64,000 nucleotides of DNA from positions 94,372-158,371 of the forward strand of contig CAVTOX010000005.1 of NCBI GenBank assembly GCA_963736425.1, read 5' to 3'. The notes beneath the pieces were generated by a model. That model made no database searches, was not told the DNA's origin, and worked only from the letters and a program-made list of their open reading frames with translations. Positions 19,285-26,782 of the stretch are shown piece after piece (position 1 is the first letter of the stretch; each line of letters starts with the position of its first letter). The stretch comes from Prado023 sp963736425 (GTDB taxonomy: Bacteria > Actinomycetota > Actinomycetes > S36-B12 > CAIYMF01). Made by a program: the position numbers and the translations under genes.

Positions 19285-20812
19285 ATCCGGCTGGGGTGCG
19301 CCAGCTCCACGCCACGGAACGCGGTGGATCAAGACCCGGCTCGGAGCCCTTTCGAGCACCCAGATCGCAGGACGCAACCGTCACGGCGGACCCCGAATCG
19401 TGCGGTTTCAGGATCCAGCCCATGTGGGTCTTCAACACATGGTGGCGCCGGCACAGCGGACCGAGGTTGGCTGGCGAGGTGGGACCAGCCGGGTAGGCGA
19501 TCGTGTGGTCCAGGTCGCAACGGCTCGCCGGCCGTCGGCACCCTGGCATCCGACATTCCGGCTCGCGGGCACGGACCAGTCGCGCGAGTGCGGCCGGGGG
19601 GACGTACCCCGTGGACCCAGTGGCCACGACCGCACCCGAGGCGTCGGTGATCCACGCGCGCCACGTCGCGTCAGCGGCGAGCGTTCGTGCCAGATCTGCC
19701 GGAATCGGGCCGAGGCCGGGGATGTGGGCGGGGTGATCCGTCACGCCAAGGAGGTCCGCAAGCGACATGACAACCGAGATCTCCGGGCGTTGGGCGGCGC
19801 CCGGTGAGGGATCGCCTCCCAGGAGGATGTCGACCAGGACGTCGGCGCGGATCTGGTCGCGAGTGCGGATGTCCCCGGTGTCGGCAAGGCCTGCGGCGAT
19901 CGCAGACAGCCGACGATGAATGCGATGGACATCTGTTGCATCCAGGTCGGCGATGAGGTTCGCCATCCCGTGTCGATCGGGAAGGACCTGGACACGCCGG
20001 TTGGCAAAACTCCGCTGCCGCGCCTGCTGGTCAGCGTCCGGGCACACCCGAAGCCGGGCCCTGCGCGCGGCCCTCCCAACCTCAGCCGACGTCCACGAGC
20101 GCCGACCCGAATAGCGGCGCTGGCGAACCTTGGCGCACACGTGCCCGACGACCTCAGCCGCCTGCGCGTCTGTGAGGTCCTCCACTTCGCGTACGACGAG
20201 GCGCGCGGCCCACGCCGAGACGGTCGCCGAGGCCACCAGCTCCAGCAACTCCGGGTGCGCCACCAGATCACGCGCTCCCTCTATCCGGTTGGCCATGGAG
20301 CCGGGCGAAGCTCGTAGGGCGCAGGCGAGCTCCTCGCGCGCCGGGTCGCTCACGCGAAGTCCGATCTCCGGGACGTTGAACGTGACGGTCTCTGGACCGG
20401 CGCAGTCGACCAGCGCATACGCGGCCCCCGCGGCGGACCAGGCTCCGCACGCCTCCCACGCCGCAGCCAGCACCACCATGCACGCGCAGGGCCAGCCCGG
20501 GCTCTGGCCCGAAGTGGGCATCGGGCCAGATTCGTCGTCCGGGTGGGCCCCGGTGCATCGGCGGATGCGTCCGATGCCGCTGAGCGCCTCGGCCAGGCGC
20601 GGCCCCGCCGGAAGCCACACCAGTGCGCGGACGTCATCTCGCAAGGAGACGTCCCACCAGTCGGCCTCAGTCCAGCCCGGGCGCTCATCGAGCCACCATG
20701 TCCGCAGCAATGCCTGGAAGCGCACCTCGCGGGCCGCGTGAACCTCGGATTCGGCCCAGGCATCGCCTACCCGTGCCACGACCTCGATGGTCGACGACTC
20801 CCCCTGCTGCAT
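19238..20812 (-). CDS. DUF222 / HNH endonuclease (13E12-type)
   Basis: The 524-residue protein has the actinobacterial 13E12 layout: a long alpha-helical DUF222 region (about residues 30-400, including LIADLDATDVHRIHRRLSAIA) and a C-terminal HNH nuclease domain at about 425-480. In the latter, CRMPGCRRPASRCDLDHTIAY holds the zinc Cys pair and the D-H of the motif, followed by NLGPLCRRHHVLKTHMGW. Such proteins are abundant, multi-copy and often linked to selfish elements; their biological role is not established. The ATG at 20812 has GGGGA upstream. The 3' end overlaps a coding-like fragment on the other strand. The tRNA-Arg gene and Fic element begin about 100 bases upstream of its start. Confidence 0.85.
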   Translation of the reverse strand: MQQGESSTIEVVARVGDAWAESEVHAAREVRFQALLRTWWLDERPGWTEADWWDVSLRDDVRALVWLPAGPRLAEALSGIGRIRRCTGAHPDDESGPMPTSGQSPGWPCACMVVLAAAWEACGAWSAAGAAYALVDCAGPETVTFNVPEIGLRVSDPAREELACALRASPGSMANRIEGARDLVAHPELLELVASATVSAWAARLVVREVEDLTDAQAAEVVGHVCAKVRQRRYSGRRSWTSAEVGRAARRARLRVCPDADQQARQRSFANRRVQVLPDRHGMANLIADLDATDVHRIHRRLSAIAAGLADTGDIRTRDQIRADVLVDILLGGDPSPGAAQRPEISVVMSLADLLGVTDHPAHIPGLGPIPADLARTLAADATWRAWITDASGAVVATGSTGYVPPAALARLVRAREPECRMPGCRRPASRCDLDHTIAYPAGPTSPANLGPLCRRHHVLKTHMGWILKPHDSGSAVTVASCDLGARKGSEPGLDPPRSVAWSWRTPAGFTIRDNPDPPLELDA

Positions 20813-20910
20813 GACATCCCCATGTCGAACTGATGTTCGAATCCTATCATAGGCCCGCGCCTCGGCAAGGCTTGGCAACAGGTTGTTGTGGATAGCATCT
20901 GCCTTGTCCT

Positions 20911-20983
20911 GCGCCCGTAGCTCAACGGATAGAGCAGCCGGTTTCTACCCGGCTGGTTGGGGGTTCGAGTCCCTCCGGGCGCA
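20911..20983 (+). tRNA. tRNA-Arg (anticodon UCU)
   Basis: A complete cloverleaf folds from this stretch. The acceptor stem GCGCCCG pairs with CGGGCGC, with discriminator A. The D arm is GCTC...GAGC, the anticodon stem GCCGG/CCGGC has the loop TTTCTAC (anticodon TCT), and the T arm GGGGG-TTCGAGT-CCCTC is standard. CCA is not encoded. Its 3' half is copied at 22442-22483, so this gene looks like the attachment site of an inserted element. The full gene remains intact. Confidence 0.95.
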
Positions 20984-20988
20984 CAACG
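20947..20988 (+). repeat. att-like direct repeat, left copy (3' half of tRNA-Arg)
   Basis: These 42 bases run from the 3' side of the anticodon loop through the tRNA end and five bases beyond. They match 22442-22483 at 41 of 42 positions; the only difference is T versus C in the CCGGCTGG segment. Tyrosine-recombinase elements typically leave this arrangement when they integrate at the 3' end of a tRNA gene. Confidence 0.85.
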
Positions 20989-21015
20989 ACGCAGGGTAAC
21001 AGCACACCAGAGCTC

Positions 21016-21052
21016 CCTGTATTGGAGATTATCCGCTATCCTCCAATACAGG
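21016..21052. promoter_or_regulatory. Palindromic operator upstream of the Fic gene
   Basis: A perfect 12-base inverted repeat (CCTGTATTGGAG and CTCCAATACAGG) is separated by 13 AT-rich bases. It ends inside the ribosome binding site GGAGGT at 21051-21056, nine bases before the ATG at 21061. A protein bound here would block both transcription and translation start. The Fic protein has a C-terminal winged-helix-like region, so self-repression is the simplest reading. Confidence 0.65.
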
Positions 21053-21060
21053 AGGTCATT

Positions 21061-22320
21061 ATGGGACGTTACGTAAGGGCGATTTGGCCTGGGAATCCGT
21101 CCGGCTCCACCCGGGCTGAACGTACCTCCTGCGGCTACCGAGCCTATGTGCCCGACCCTCTGGAGACTTCGGAGCTAAGCGTTCCCGCCTCGGTAGCCGC
21201 CGACTTGGCCGAGGTGGAGCAGCGTGTTCGCGCCCTCAACACCGACCACCCCGGCCTTGCCAACCTCGAGCCGCTCGCGCGGTTCCTGCTGCGCGCCGAA
21301 GCCGTGGCCAGTTCCAACATCGAGGGCTTGACGATCAACGTGCGACGGCTCGCCCGCAGCGAGGCCGTCGAGCGCGAAGGCCTGCCGGTCACCGACGAGA
21401 CTGCCTGGGCCGTCCTAGGGAATGTCCGGGCCCTCGACCAGGCGCTCTCCCTGGCGGCCGACCCGACCCGGCCGGTGACGGTCGAGGACATCAGGGCGAT
21501 CCATTCCGCGCTCCTGTCCGCCACTCGCGACGAAGCCTGGGCAGGAGTCGTCAGGGACCAGCAGAACTGGATCGGCGGTCGGAACCCCTGCGCCGCAGCG
21601 TTCGTCCCACCACCCCCGAGTGAGGTGCACGGGCTCCTGGACGATCTGGCCGCCTATCTCACCGGTGACGACCACCCAGCCCTTCTGCAGGCCGCTCTGG
21701 CGCACAGCCAGTTCGAGACGATCCACCCGTTTGCCGATGGCAACGGGCGCACCGGCAGGGCCCTTATCCAACTCGTCCTGCGTCGTCGGGGCGTCGCCAC
21801 CCGCGTGCAACCTCCCGTCAGCCTCGTCCTGGCCACCCGAGCCGATGCCTACGTCCGGGCCCTCGATGGCACCCGGTCCGAGGGCTCACGCACCGCAGGT
21901 CTTCTCGACTGGGTCGAGCTGTTCCTGTCCGCGACGGGCCGCGCCTGCGCCGACACCGAGCATTTCGCAGCCCAACTGGCGACCTGGCAGCAGGATGCCC
22001 GCGCCCGGCTCGGGAAGGTGCGCGCAGATTCGGCCGCGCTTCTGCTCATGGACGCCCTCCCGTCCCTCCCGGTGTTCTCGATCACCACGGCGGCCGCGCA
22101 CATCGACCGAACCTTCAAATCGACCAGCGACGCGGTGGAGCGGCTGCGCGATGCCGACGTCGTACGACAGGTCACACTGGGCCGTCGCAACCGGGCCTTC
22201 GAGGCTGTCGGCTTGTTCGAGGCCTTCACCGGCCTCGAACGCATGCTGGCCAGCCCGGATGCCGACACGGCCATCAGCCCACCCCGTAGACCCGTTCCCC
22301 AACGAGCACGCCCGAGCTAG
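21061..22320 (+). CDS. Class II Fic protein (AMPylase-type) with C-terminal winged-helix-like region
   Basis: The 419-residue protein carries a canonical Fic active site, HPFADGNGRTGR, at residues 222-233 and the N-terminal inhibitory motif SSNIEG at residues 84-89. It is therefore a self-inhibited class II Fic enzyme that would transfer AMP (or another nucleotide part) to a hydroxyl on a target protein. The N-terminal block GLTINVRRLARSEA is the usual Fic_N region. After residue 330 a helix-turn-helix-like domain follows (SITTAAAHIDRTFKSTSDAV), ending in a Pro/Arg-rich tail. The ATG at 21061 is set by AGGAGGT; an upstream frame extension crosses the operator. It is the only gene between the tRNA-Arg direct repeats. 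No separate antitoxin gene is seen, as expected for class II. Targets are unknown. Confidence 0.9.
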   Translation: MGRYVRAIWPGNPSGSTRAERTSCGYRAYVPDPLETSELSVPASVAADLAEVEQRVRALNTDHPGLANLEPLARFLLRAEAVASSNIEGLTINVRRLARSEAVEREGLPVTDETAWAVLGNVRALDQALSLAADPTRPVTVEDIRAIHSALLSATRDEAWAGVVRDQQNWIGGRNPCAAAFVPPPPSEVHGLLDDLAAYLTGDDHPALLQAALAHSQFETIHPFADGNGRTGRALIQLVLRRRGVATRVQPPVSLVLATRADAYVRALDGTRSEGSRTAGLLDWVELFLSATGRACADTEHFAAQLATWQQDARARLGKVRADSAALLLMDALPSLPVFSITTAAAHIDRTFKSTSDAVERLRDADVVRQVTLGRRNRAFEAVGLFEAFTGLERMLASPDADTAISPPRRPVPQRARPS

Positions 22321-22441
22321 CGCCCGTACACCAACCCGGACACCAACCGGGAGGAATCCGGGGGCGTTCGCGGGTACCCGCCGACCCCCCGATTCGTGCT
22401 CAGCGCGGCCCCCCGCGGCCGCCCCGGAACCACCTGATTGG

Positions 22442-22483
22442 ACCCGGCCGGTTGGGGGTTCGAGTCCCTCCGGGCGCACAACG
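22442..22483 (+). repeat. att-like direct repeat, right copy (tRNA-Arg 3' fragment)
   Basis: This is the second copy of the 42-base tRNA-Arg 3' segment, starting 1,495 bases after the first. It contains the T arm and 3' acceptor strand but no 5' half, so it cannot be a working tRNA. Downstream, an 8-base inverted repeat (TCAGAAGG / CCTTCTGA, 22491-22520) could end transcription from either side. Confidence 0.85.
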
Positions 22484-22564
22484 TGGCTGGTCAGAAGGAA
22501 GTCCGTCGTATCCCTTCTGAGACCGAAACCCAGAAGCTGACAGCTCGACCGCTGGTCAAGGTCC

Positions 22565-23194
22565 TCAGACGAACCGACTCGCCAGGTGATTCCCGTCCGT
22601 GCAGGCGGGGTCTTCAGCTCCGACGTTCGCACAGAGAAGGGTTGCTCCAGTCAAGTCGGCGTCGCGGAGACTGGCGTCGCGAAGGTTTGCTCCGCAGAGG
22701 ATCGCGCACGAGAGGTTCGCTTCACTCAGATCCGCATGAGCCAAGTTCGCGAGTGCCAGCTTCGCAGTGCAGAGATTGGCCGATCCGAGGTTGGCGCCCG
22801 TCAGGTTTGCATGCGTGAGATCCGCGCAGTACAGGTCCGCGCCGGTGAGGTTGGCGCAGGTGAGGTCTGCGTCGAAGAGGTCGGCCCCGGCAAGTTTCGC
22901 GCCCATCAAGTTGGCCCCACGAAGGTCAGCACCAGAGAACCTCGCGAGGCTGAGGTCTGCTCCCGTGAGGTTCGCGAGCCCAAGCCTTGCATCGATGAGG
23001 TCCGCGCCGAGCAGTTCCGCGCTGGTGAGGTCTGCTCCTCTGAGATCCGCACCTCCGAGGTTCGCACCCGGCAGTGACAGTCCTCTCAGGTCCAACCCGG
23101 CAAAATCGCGCCTATCCACGGCATGGGCTTCCGCCCAGCGGACAAAGCGCAGGTCCTGCCCCCGCTTCAGGGATACGGCGTCCTCGACCGTCAT
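22565..23194 (-). CDS. Pentapeptide-repeat protein
   Basis: The 209-residue protein consists of an N-terminal cap of about 35 residues followed by roughly 30 tandem A(D/N)LxX pentapeptides, such as ANLGGADLRGADLTSAELLG and ANLTGADLYCADLTHANLTG. These would fold into a right-handed quadrilateral beta-helix. Six or more Cys lie at repeat positions in the second half. Roles of such proteins range from DNA-mimic gyrase protection to structural scaffolds, and none can be chosen here. The ATG at 23194 has GGGGAG eight bases upstream and is preferred to one seven codons earlier. Its 3' end lies only about 80 bases from the right tRNA repeat, so it may sit just outside the element. It appears complete. 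Confidence 0.85.
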   Translation of the reverse strand: MTVEDAVSLKRGQDLRFVRWAEAHAVDRRDFAGLDLRGLSLPGANLGGADLRGADLTSAELLGADLIDARLGLANLTGADLSLARFSGADLRGANLMGAKLAGADLFDADLTCANLTGADLYCADLTHANLTGANLGSANLCTAKLALANLAHADLSEANLSCAILCGANLRDASLRDADLTGATLLCANVGAEDPACTDGNHLASRFV

Positions 23195-23351
23195 TGAAGG
23201 CTCCCCATCGTTCAATCGACTCCGACGCTACGCGACCTGAGGGCGGCGTGCTGCGCGCGTCACCCAGATGGTCCACGGCGGGTCTGTTGGGCACCGATTG
23301 CCGGCACTTCGGATCACCAATGAGATGGCGATGGGCCTCGAACGGCCAATC

Positions 23352-24206
23352 TCACCGCCCGCGGGCCGCCGGGAAGTCGGGCGGTCGCTTGGCCAGGAAC
23401 GCGGCAACGCCCTCCGCGTACTCCGCACTCGCCCACGAGTGCTCGTAGATCGAGAGCACCTCTTCGTCCTCATCGAGCTGGCTCGTGACGACCCGGTGCA
23501 CCATCGCCTTGCCCCCGCGCAACGACACCTGTGCCCGCGACGCCACGGTACGTGCGACGTCATGGGCGCGCTCGGCGACCTGGTCGTCGGGGACCACCTC
23601 ATGCACAAGGCCGATGCGCAGTGCCGTGGCCGCATCGATCAGGTCCCCGGTGAGCAGGATCCAGCGCGCCCACGCCGCCCCGACCGTCTCGACCAGCCGC
23701 TCGGTCGACGGCAGCGCATAGACGATCCCGAGCTTGGCCGGCGTGACGCCGAACCGGGAACCCTCCCCGCAGACCCGCAGGTCACAGGCGACCGCGAGCT
23801 GCGTGCCGCCGCCGATCGCGAAGCCCTCAATGAGCGCGATGGTCGGCTTGGGGAAGGCAATGATCGCCTGCTCGCCGGACTCCACCGCCTCGCCGTATCG
23901 ACGGGCGCCCTCGGGGTCGGCACGCAGGGTGCGGAACTCGGCGATGTCCGCCCCGGCGCTGAACGGCCCACCGGGCGAGCCGCGGAGGAGCACCACTTCC
24001 ACGTCGTCGTCCGCAGCGAGCACCGGCATGAGCCGGCCGAACGCCTGCCACATCGCGTACGAGATGGCGTTGTGCTTGTCCGGACGACGCAACTCCACGG
24101 TGGCCACCCCGTCGTCGAGCCTGACCGCCAGATGGTCGGCGGCATCGCTGAGGGCGGCGGCGACAGATGCGACGAACGGATCAGGGCCGGGGATGGACTT
24201 GTTCAT
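23352..24206 (-). CDS. Enoyl-CoA hydratase/isomerase (crotonase) family protein
   Basis: The 284-residue protein has the crotonase fold: VATVELRRPDKHNAISYAMW, the oxyanion-hole GGPFSAGADIAEF, and EGFAIGGGTQLAVACDLRV. The normal catalytic Glu of the GGG-x-E-L motif is Gln here (GGGTQL), while a Glu is kept in the later ALPSTERLVETVG segment. It may therefore act as an isomerase, hydrolase or decarboxylase rather than a standard hydratase. It would act on an acyl-CoA in the cytoplasm. The C-terminal trimerisation region ends in LAKRPPDFPAARGR, typical of the family. The NUDIX-NYN gene lies 22 bases upstream on the same strand; no pathway genes flank it. Confidence 0.85.
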   Translation of the reverse strand: MNKSIPGPDPFVASVAAALSDAADHLAVRLDDGVATVELRRPDKHNAISYAMWQAFGRLMPVLAADDDVEVVLLRGSPGGPFSAGADIAEFRTLRADPEGARRYGEAVESGEQAIIAFPKPTIALIEGFAIGGGTQLAVACDLRVCGEGSRFGVTPAKLGIVYALPSTERLVETVGAAWARWILLTGDLIDAATALRIGLVHEVVPDDQVAERAHDVARTVASRAQVSLRGGKAMVHRVVTSQLDEDEEVLSIYEHSWASAEYAEGVAAFLAKRPPDFPAARGR

Positions 24207-24228
24207 GGACGCATCGAACCACCCCGGA

Positions 24229-25118
24229 TCAGGGCCCCGACACGGCGGCCTCGTCGAGCAGGTCGAGAAGCCAGCGCGGACCCACCGCCTGGGTGGTCAG
24301 CCCCCCGCCCGGACCGGTCTGGGACTCCCACCGGGCCCGCAGACCGCGGTCGGCCGAGACCGCAAGGACCTCCTTCCCCTCGGCCAGGAGCTGGCCGGCG
24401 ACGTCGACCAGGACATCGTCGCCTCTGGTGCCGCGCTCGGCCCGGTGCACCACGACCCAGCCCGGGCCGGCCGCAGACACAGCCGCGCCCTCCAGCACCG
24501 CCACCACTGCCCCGATCACCCGGGGATCACCGGCCGGACCGCGCACGGTCGCAGCCCGCAGAGTGGCCAGGGCCCCGAGCAGCCGGGAGGCGGCGCCCGC
24601 CCGGTCACGCCACCACCCATCGGGCCGAGCGCCGACGACGTTGGCCGCATCCACGAGCAGCACTGTCGGACGCACCCGGACCTGCGGCCACGTCAGCGCG
24701 AACCCCGGATGCAGCGGGAGCGCAGCCACCTGATCGAGGGGCACCCAGTCCAGCGCGGCGCTCTCGCGGTTGGCCGCTGTGGTCACCGGCTCAGGGACGT
24801 CGGCATAGACCGTGGTGTACGACCACCCGCCGTGATCATCGACGAACAGGTGCCGCGTGCGGATCTGAGCCGGATCAAGCCCGGCCTCCTCGACGGCCTC
24901 ACGCAGCGCGGCGGCGACGCCGTCCTCATGGCTGTCGCGGGCCCCGCCGGGCAGGCCCCAGGTGTCGCCGTGGTGGGTCCACGCCGCTCGATGCTGGAGC
25001 AGGACCCGGACCGGCCCGCGTCGTCGACCGCATGCAGCAGCAGCCCCGCCGCACCGTGCCGCCCCCAGTGCCGATGACCGCGGGAGCACCGTGCCCACCC
25101 GTTGCCATCCCGATCCAC
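24229..25118 (-). CDS. NUDIX hydrolase fused to a YacP/NYN-like domain, one frameshift
   Basis: The reconstructed protein has about 296 residues. The N-terminal part (RGHRHWGRHGAAGLLLHAV, then LLQHRAAWTHHGDTWGLPGG) is followed by a perfect Nudix box, GX5EX7REXXEEXG, in GGARDSHEDGVAAALREAVE. After about residue 165 a second domain starts PTVLLVDAANVVGARPDGWW and ends VSADRGLRARWESQ. It resembles the PIN/NYN fold of YacP-like proteins, with the Asp of VDAANVVG and a later SADRGL Asp. A missing base near 25018 in a C/G run splits the N-terminal 33 residues from the rest. The protein would cleave a nucleoside diphosphate derivative and possibly act on RNA. Overlap of reading and size argue for one gene. 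Confidence 0.7.
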
Positions 25119-25246
25119 CCCCCTTGGGTACCACGTCCCGGGCAGACGCGCCGCACGCGCCGTGGATGTGGGCCTCGCTGTCGCCCGCCGGGCCGATCGA
25201 CCAGGCGCTTGTGGCGCGCAGCGAGCGCACAGACCAGAATCAGCCC

Positions 25247-25981
25247 GTGACCAGACCAGCCGTCGGCCTCAGCTGCTACGTGGAACGCGCCCGGTGGGGC
25301 TCGTGGGACACCCCCGCAATCCTGCTGCACCAGCCCTACGCCCAGGCGTTGCTCGACGCGGGGGCCGACCCCGTCCTGATCCCGCCGGGCACCTCGGCGG
25401 CGATCCTCGATCGCCTTGATGCGCTCGTCCTCGCCGGTGGCCCAGACGTCGATCCCGCGCGCTACGGCGCCGAGCCGCACCCCACCACCGACGACCCCCG
25501 GCACGCCCGCGACGAGTCGGAGGTCGCCCTGTACCGAGGCGCCCGCGAACGCGGCATGCCGGTGCTGGGCATCTGCCGGGGCCTGCAGGTGATGGCAGTT
25601 GCCCATGGCGGCGCCCTGCATCAGGACCTGCCGTCGATCGAGGGCACCCACACCCACCGCGAGGAGCGGGGCACCTTCACCGAGCATGGGGCGACGATCC
25701 TGCCGGGCTCACTGGCGGCACGTGTCCTGGATGCCGGGGAGGTGATCGTGAACTCCAGCCACCATCAGGCCGTCGCCGACCCCGGCGACCTGGACATCAC
25801 CGGCTATGCGTCGGATGGCACCATCGAGATCTGCGAGGACCCCAGCGCCAGGTTCGTCCTGGGCGTCCAGTGGCACCCGGAGTTCCTGAGCGACCTCCGG
25901 CTCTTCCTCGCCCTGGTCGCCGAGGCGGCCAGCTGGCGCCAGGGCGTGGCACCAGTCGCGGTGGCCGCTACAACGGAGTGA
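25247..25981 (+). CDS. Class I glutamine amidotransferase-like hydrolase (gamma-glutamyl-GABA hydrolase type)
   Basis: The 244-residue protein belongs to peptidase family C26. It has the oxyanion block LVLAGGPDVDPARYG, the nucleophile elbow GICRGLQVMAVAHGG with its Cys, the substrate-side HTHREE segment, NSSHHQAV, and the catalytic His and Glu in GVQWHPEF. PuuD-type members hydrolyse gamma-glutamyl-gamma-aminobutyrate to glutamate and GABA in the putrescine pathway. The next genes (SDR, aldehyde dehydrogenase, glutamine-synthetase-like ligase, amino-acid/polyamine permease) support that role. The GTG at 25247 was chosen as start. It faces the operon tail to tail and overlaps the SDR gene by 14 bases. 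Confidence 0.88.
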   Translation: MTRPAVGLSCYVERARWGSWDTPAILLHQPYAQALLDAGADPVLIPPGTSAAILDRLDALVLAGGPDVDPARYGAEPHPTTDDPRHARDESEVALYRGARERGMPVLGICRGLQVMAVAHGGALHQDLPSIEGTHTHREERGTFTEHGATILPGSLAARVLDAGEVIVNSSHHQAVADPGDLDITGYASDGTIEICEDPSARFVLGVQWHPEFLSDLRLFLALVAEAASWRQGVAPVAVAATTE

Positions 25982-26732
25982 CGTAGGCCCCGGAGATCCC
26001 ACCGTCGACCAGGAAGTTCGACGCGGTGATGAACGACGAGTCGTCCGAGGCCAGGAATGCCACGGCCGCCGCGATCTCCTCCGGCTCGGCGAACCGGCCC
26101 ATCGGGATGTGCACGAGGCGTCGAGCGGCCCGCTCGGGGTCCTTGGCGAACAGCTCCTGCAGGAGCGGGGTGTTCACCGGGCCGGGCGACAGCGCGTTGA
26201 CCCGGATGCCCTCGCGCGCGAACTGGACGCCGAGCTCCCGGGTCATCGCCAGCACCCCACCCTTGGACGCGGTGTAGGAGATCTGCGAGGTCGCGGCGGC
26301 CATGGTCGCCACGAAGGACGCGGTGTTGATGATCGAGCCCCTGCCCTGGCGCTGCATGTAGGGCAGGACCTCCTTGCAGCACAGGAACACCGAGGTGAGG
26401 TTCACCTCCTGCACGCGCCGCCAGGCGTCGATCCCGGTGGTCAGGATCGAGTCGTCGTCCGGCGGGGAGATCCCGGCGTTGTGGAATGAGATGTCGATCG
26501 AGCCGTAGGTGTCGAACGCCGTCGCGCACATGCGCGCGACGTCGTCGGCGTTGGTCACGTCGGCGACGACCGGAGTGCCGCCCACCTCATCTGCCACCGC
26601 GGCCACGGTCGCGGCGTTCAGGTCGACGGCCACGATCCTGGCCCCCTCGGCGGCCAGCCGTCGGGATGTGGCCAGGCCGATCCCGCTGCCGGCGCCGGTG
26701 ATGATGGCCACACGGCCCTCAAGTCGCTGCAC
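25968..26732 (-). CDS. Short-chain dehydrogenase/reductase
   Basis: This 254-residue classical SDR keeps every key element: GAGSGIG cofactor loop, VDLNAAT with the Asp that favours NAD, NAGIS, Ser in NTASFV, and YTASKGG (Tyr and Lys). PGPVNTPL follows the active site, and the end is VDGGISGAYVTPL. The substrate cannot be read. It is the third gene of a minus-strand run after the gamma-glutamylpolyamine-synthetase-like and aldehyde dehydrogenase genes, so oxidation of a hydroxyl or amine-derived intermediate in that pathway is possible. I chose the GTG at 26732 because GAGGAG lies eight bases upstream; the longer frame adds an unlikely 18 residues. Confidence 0.85.
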   Translation of the reverse strand: MQRLEGRVAIITGAGSGIGLATSRRLAAEGARIVAVDLNAATVAAVADEVGGTPVVADVTNADDVARMCATAFDTYGSIDISFHNAGISPPDDDSILTTGIDAWRRVQEVNLTSVFLCCKEVLPYMQRQGRGSIINTASFVATMAAATSQISYTASKGGVLAMTRELGVQFAREGIRVNALSPGPVNTPLLQELFAKDPERAARRLVHIPMGRFAEPEEIAAAVAFLASDDSSFITASNFLVDGGISGAYVTPL

Positions 26733-26782
26733 GTGTACTCCTCGGTGTCTGGTGCTCGGGATGGGTTGGGTGGTTGCGCCGG

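Larger units (their letters stand above)
20984..22483 (+). mobile_element. Candidate 1.5-kb tRNA-Arg-integrated element carrying only a Fic gene
   Basis: The segment between the two tRNA-derived repeats contains a palindromic operator, one Fic-domain gene (21061-22320) and about 120 bases of GC-rich non-coding DNA. There is no integrase, excisionase or replication gene, so it is either the remnant of a larger element or a cassette mobilised in trans. The tRNA-copy arrangement is direct sequence evidence; the mobile history is inferred. Confidence 0.6.

Noticed and set aside
22321..22441. Possible small gene between the Fic stop and the right tRNA repeat
   Set aside because: The stretch is GC-rich with a short repeat (CACCAACCCGGACACCAACC) but no frame with a start, ribosome site and normal codon use was found.
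21886..22632. Minus-strand open frame across the Fic gene and the right repeat that contains RPEGLEPPTGRVQS
   Set aside because: This peptide is the well-known artefact of translating the antisense strand of a tRNA 3' end; the frame lies over the real Fic gene and the tRNA fragment.
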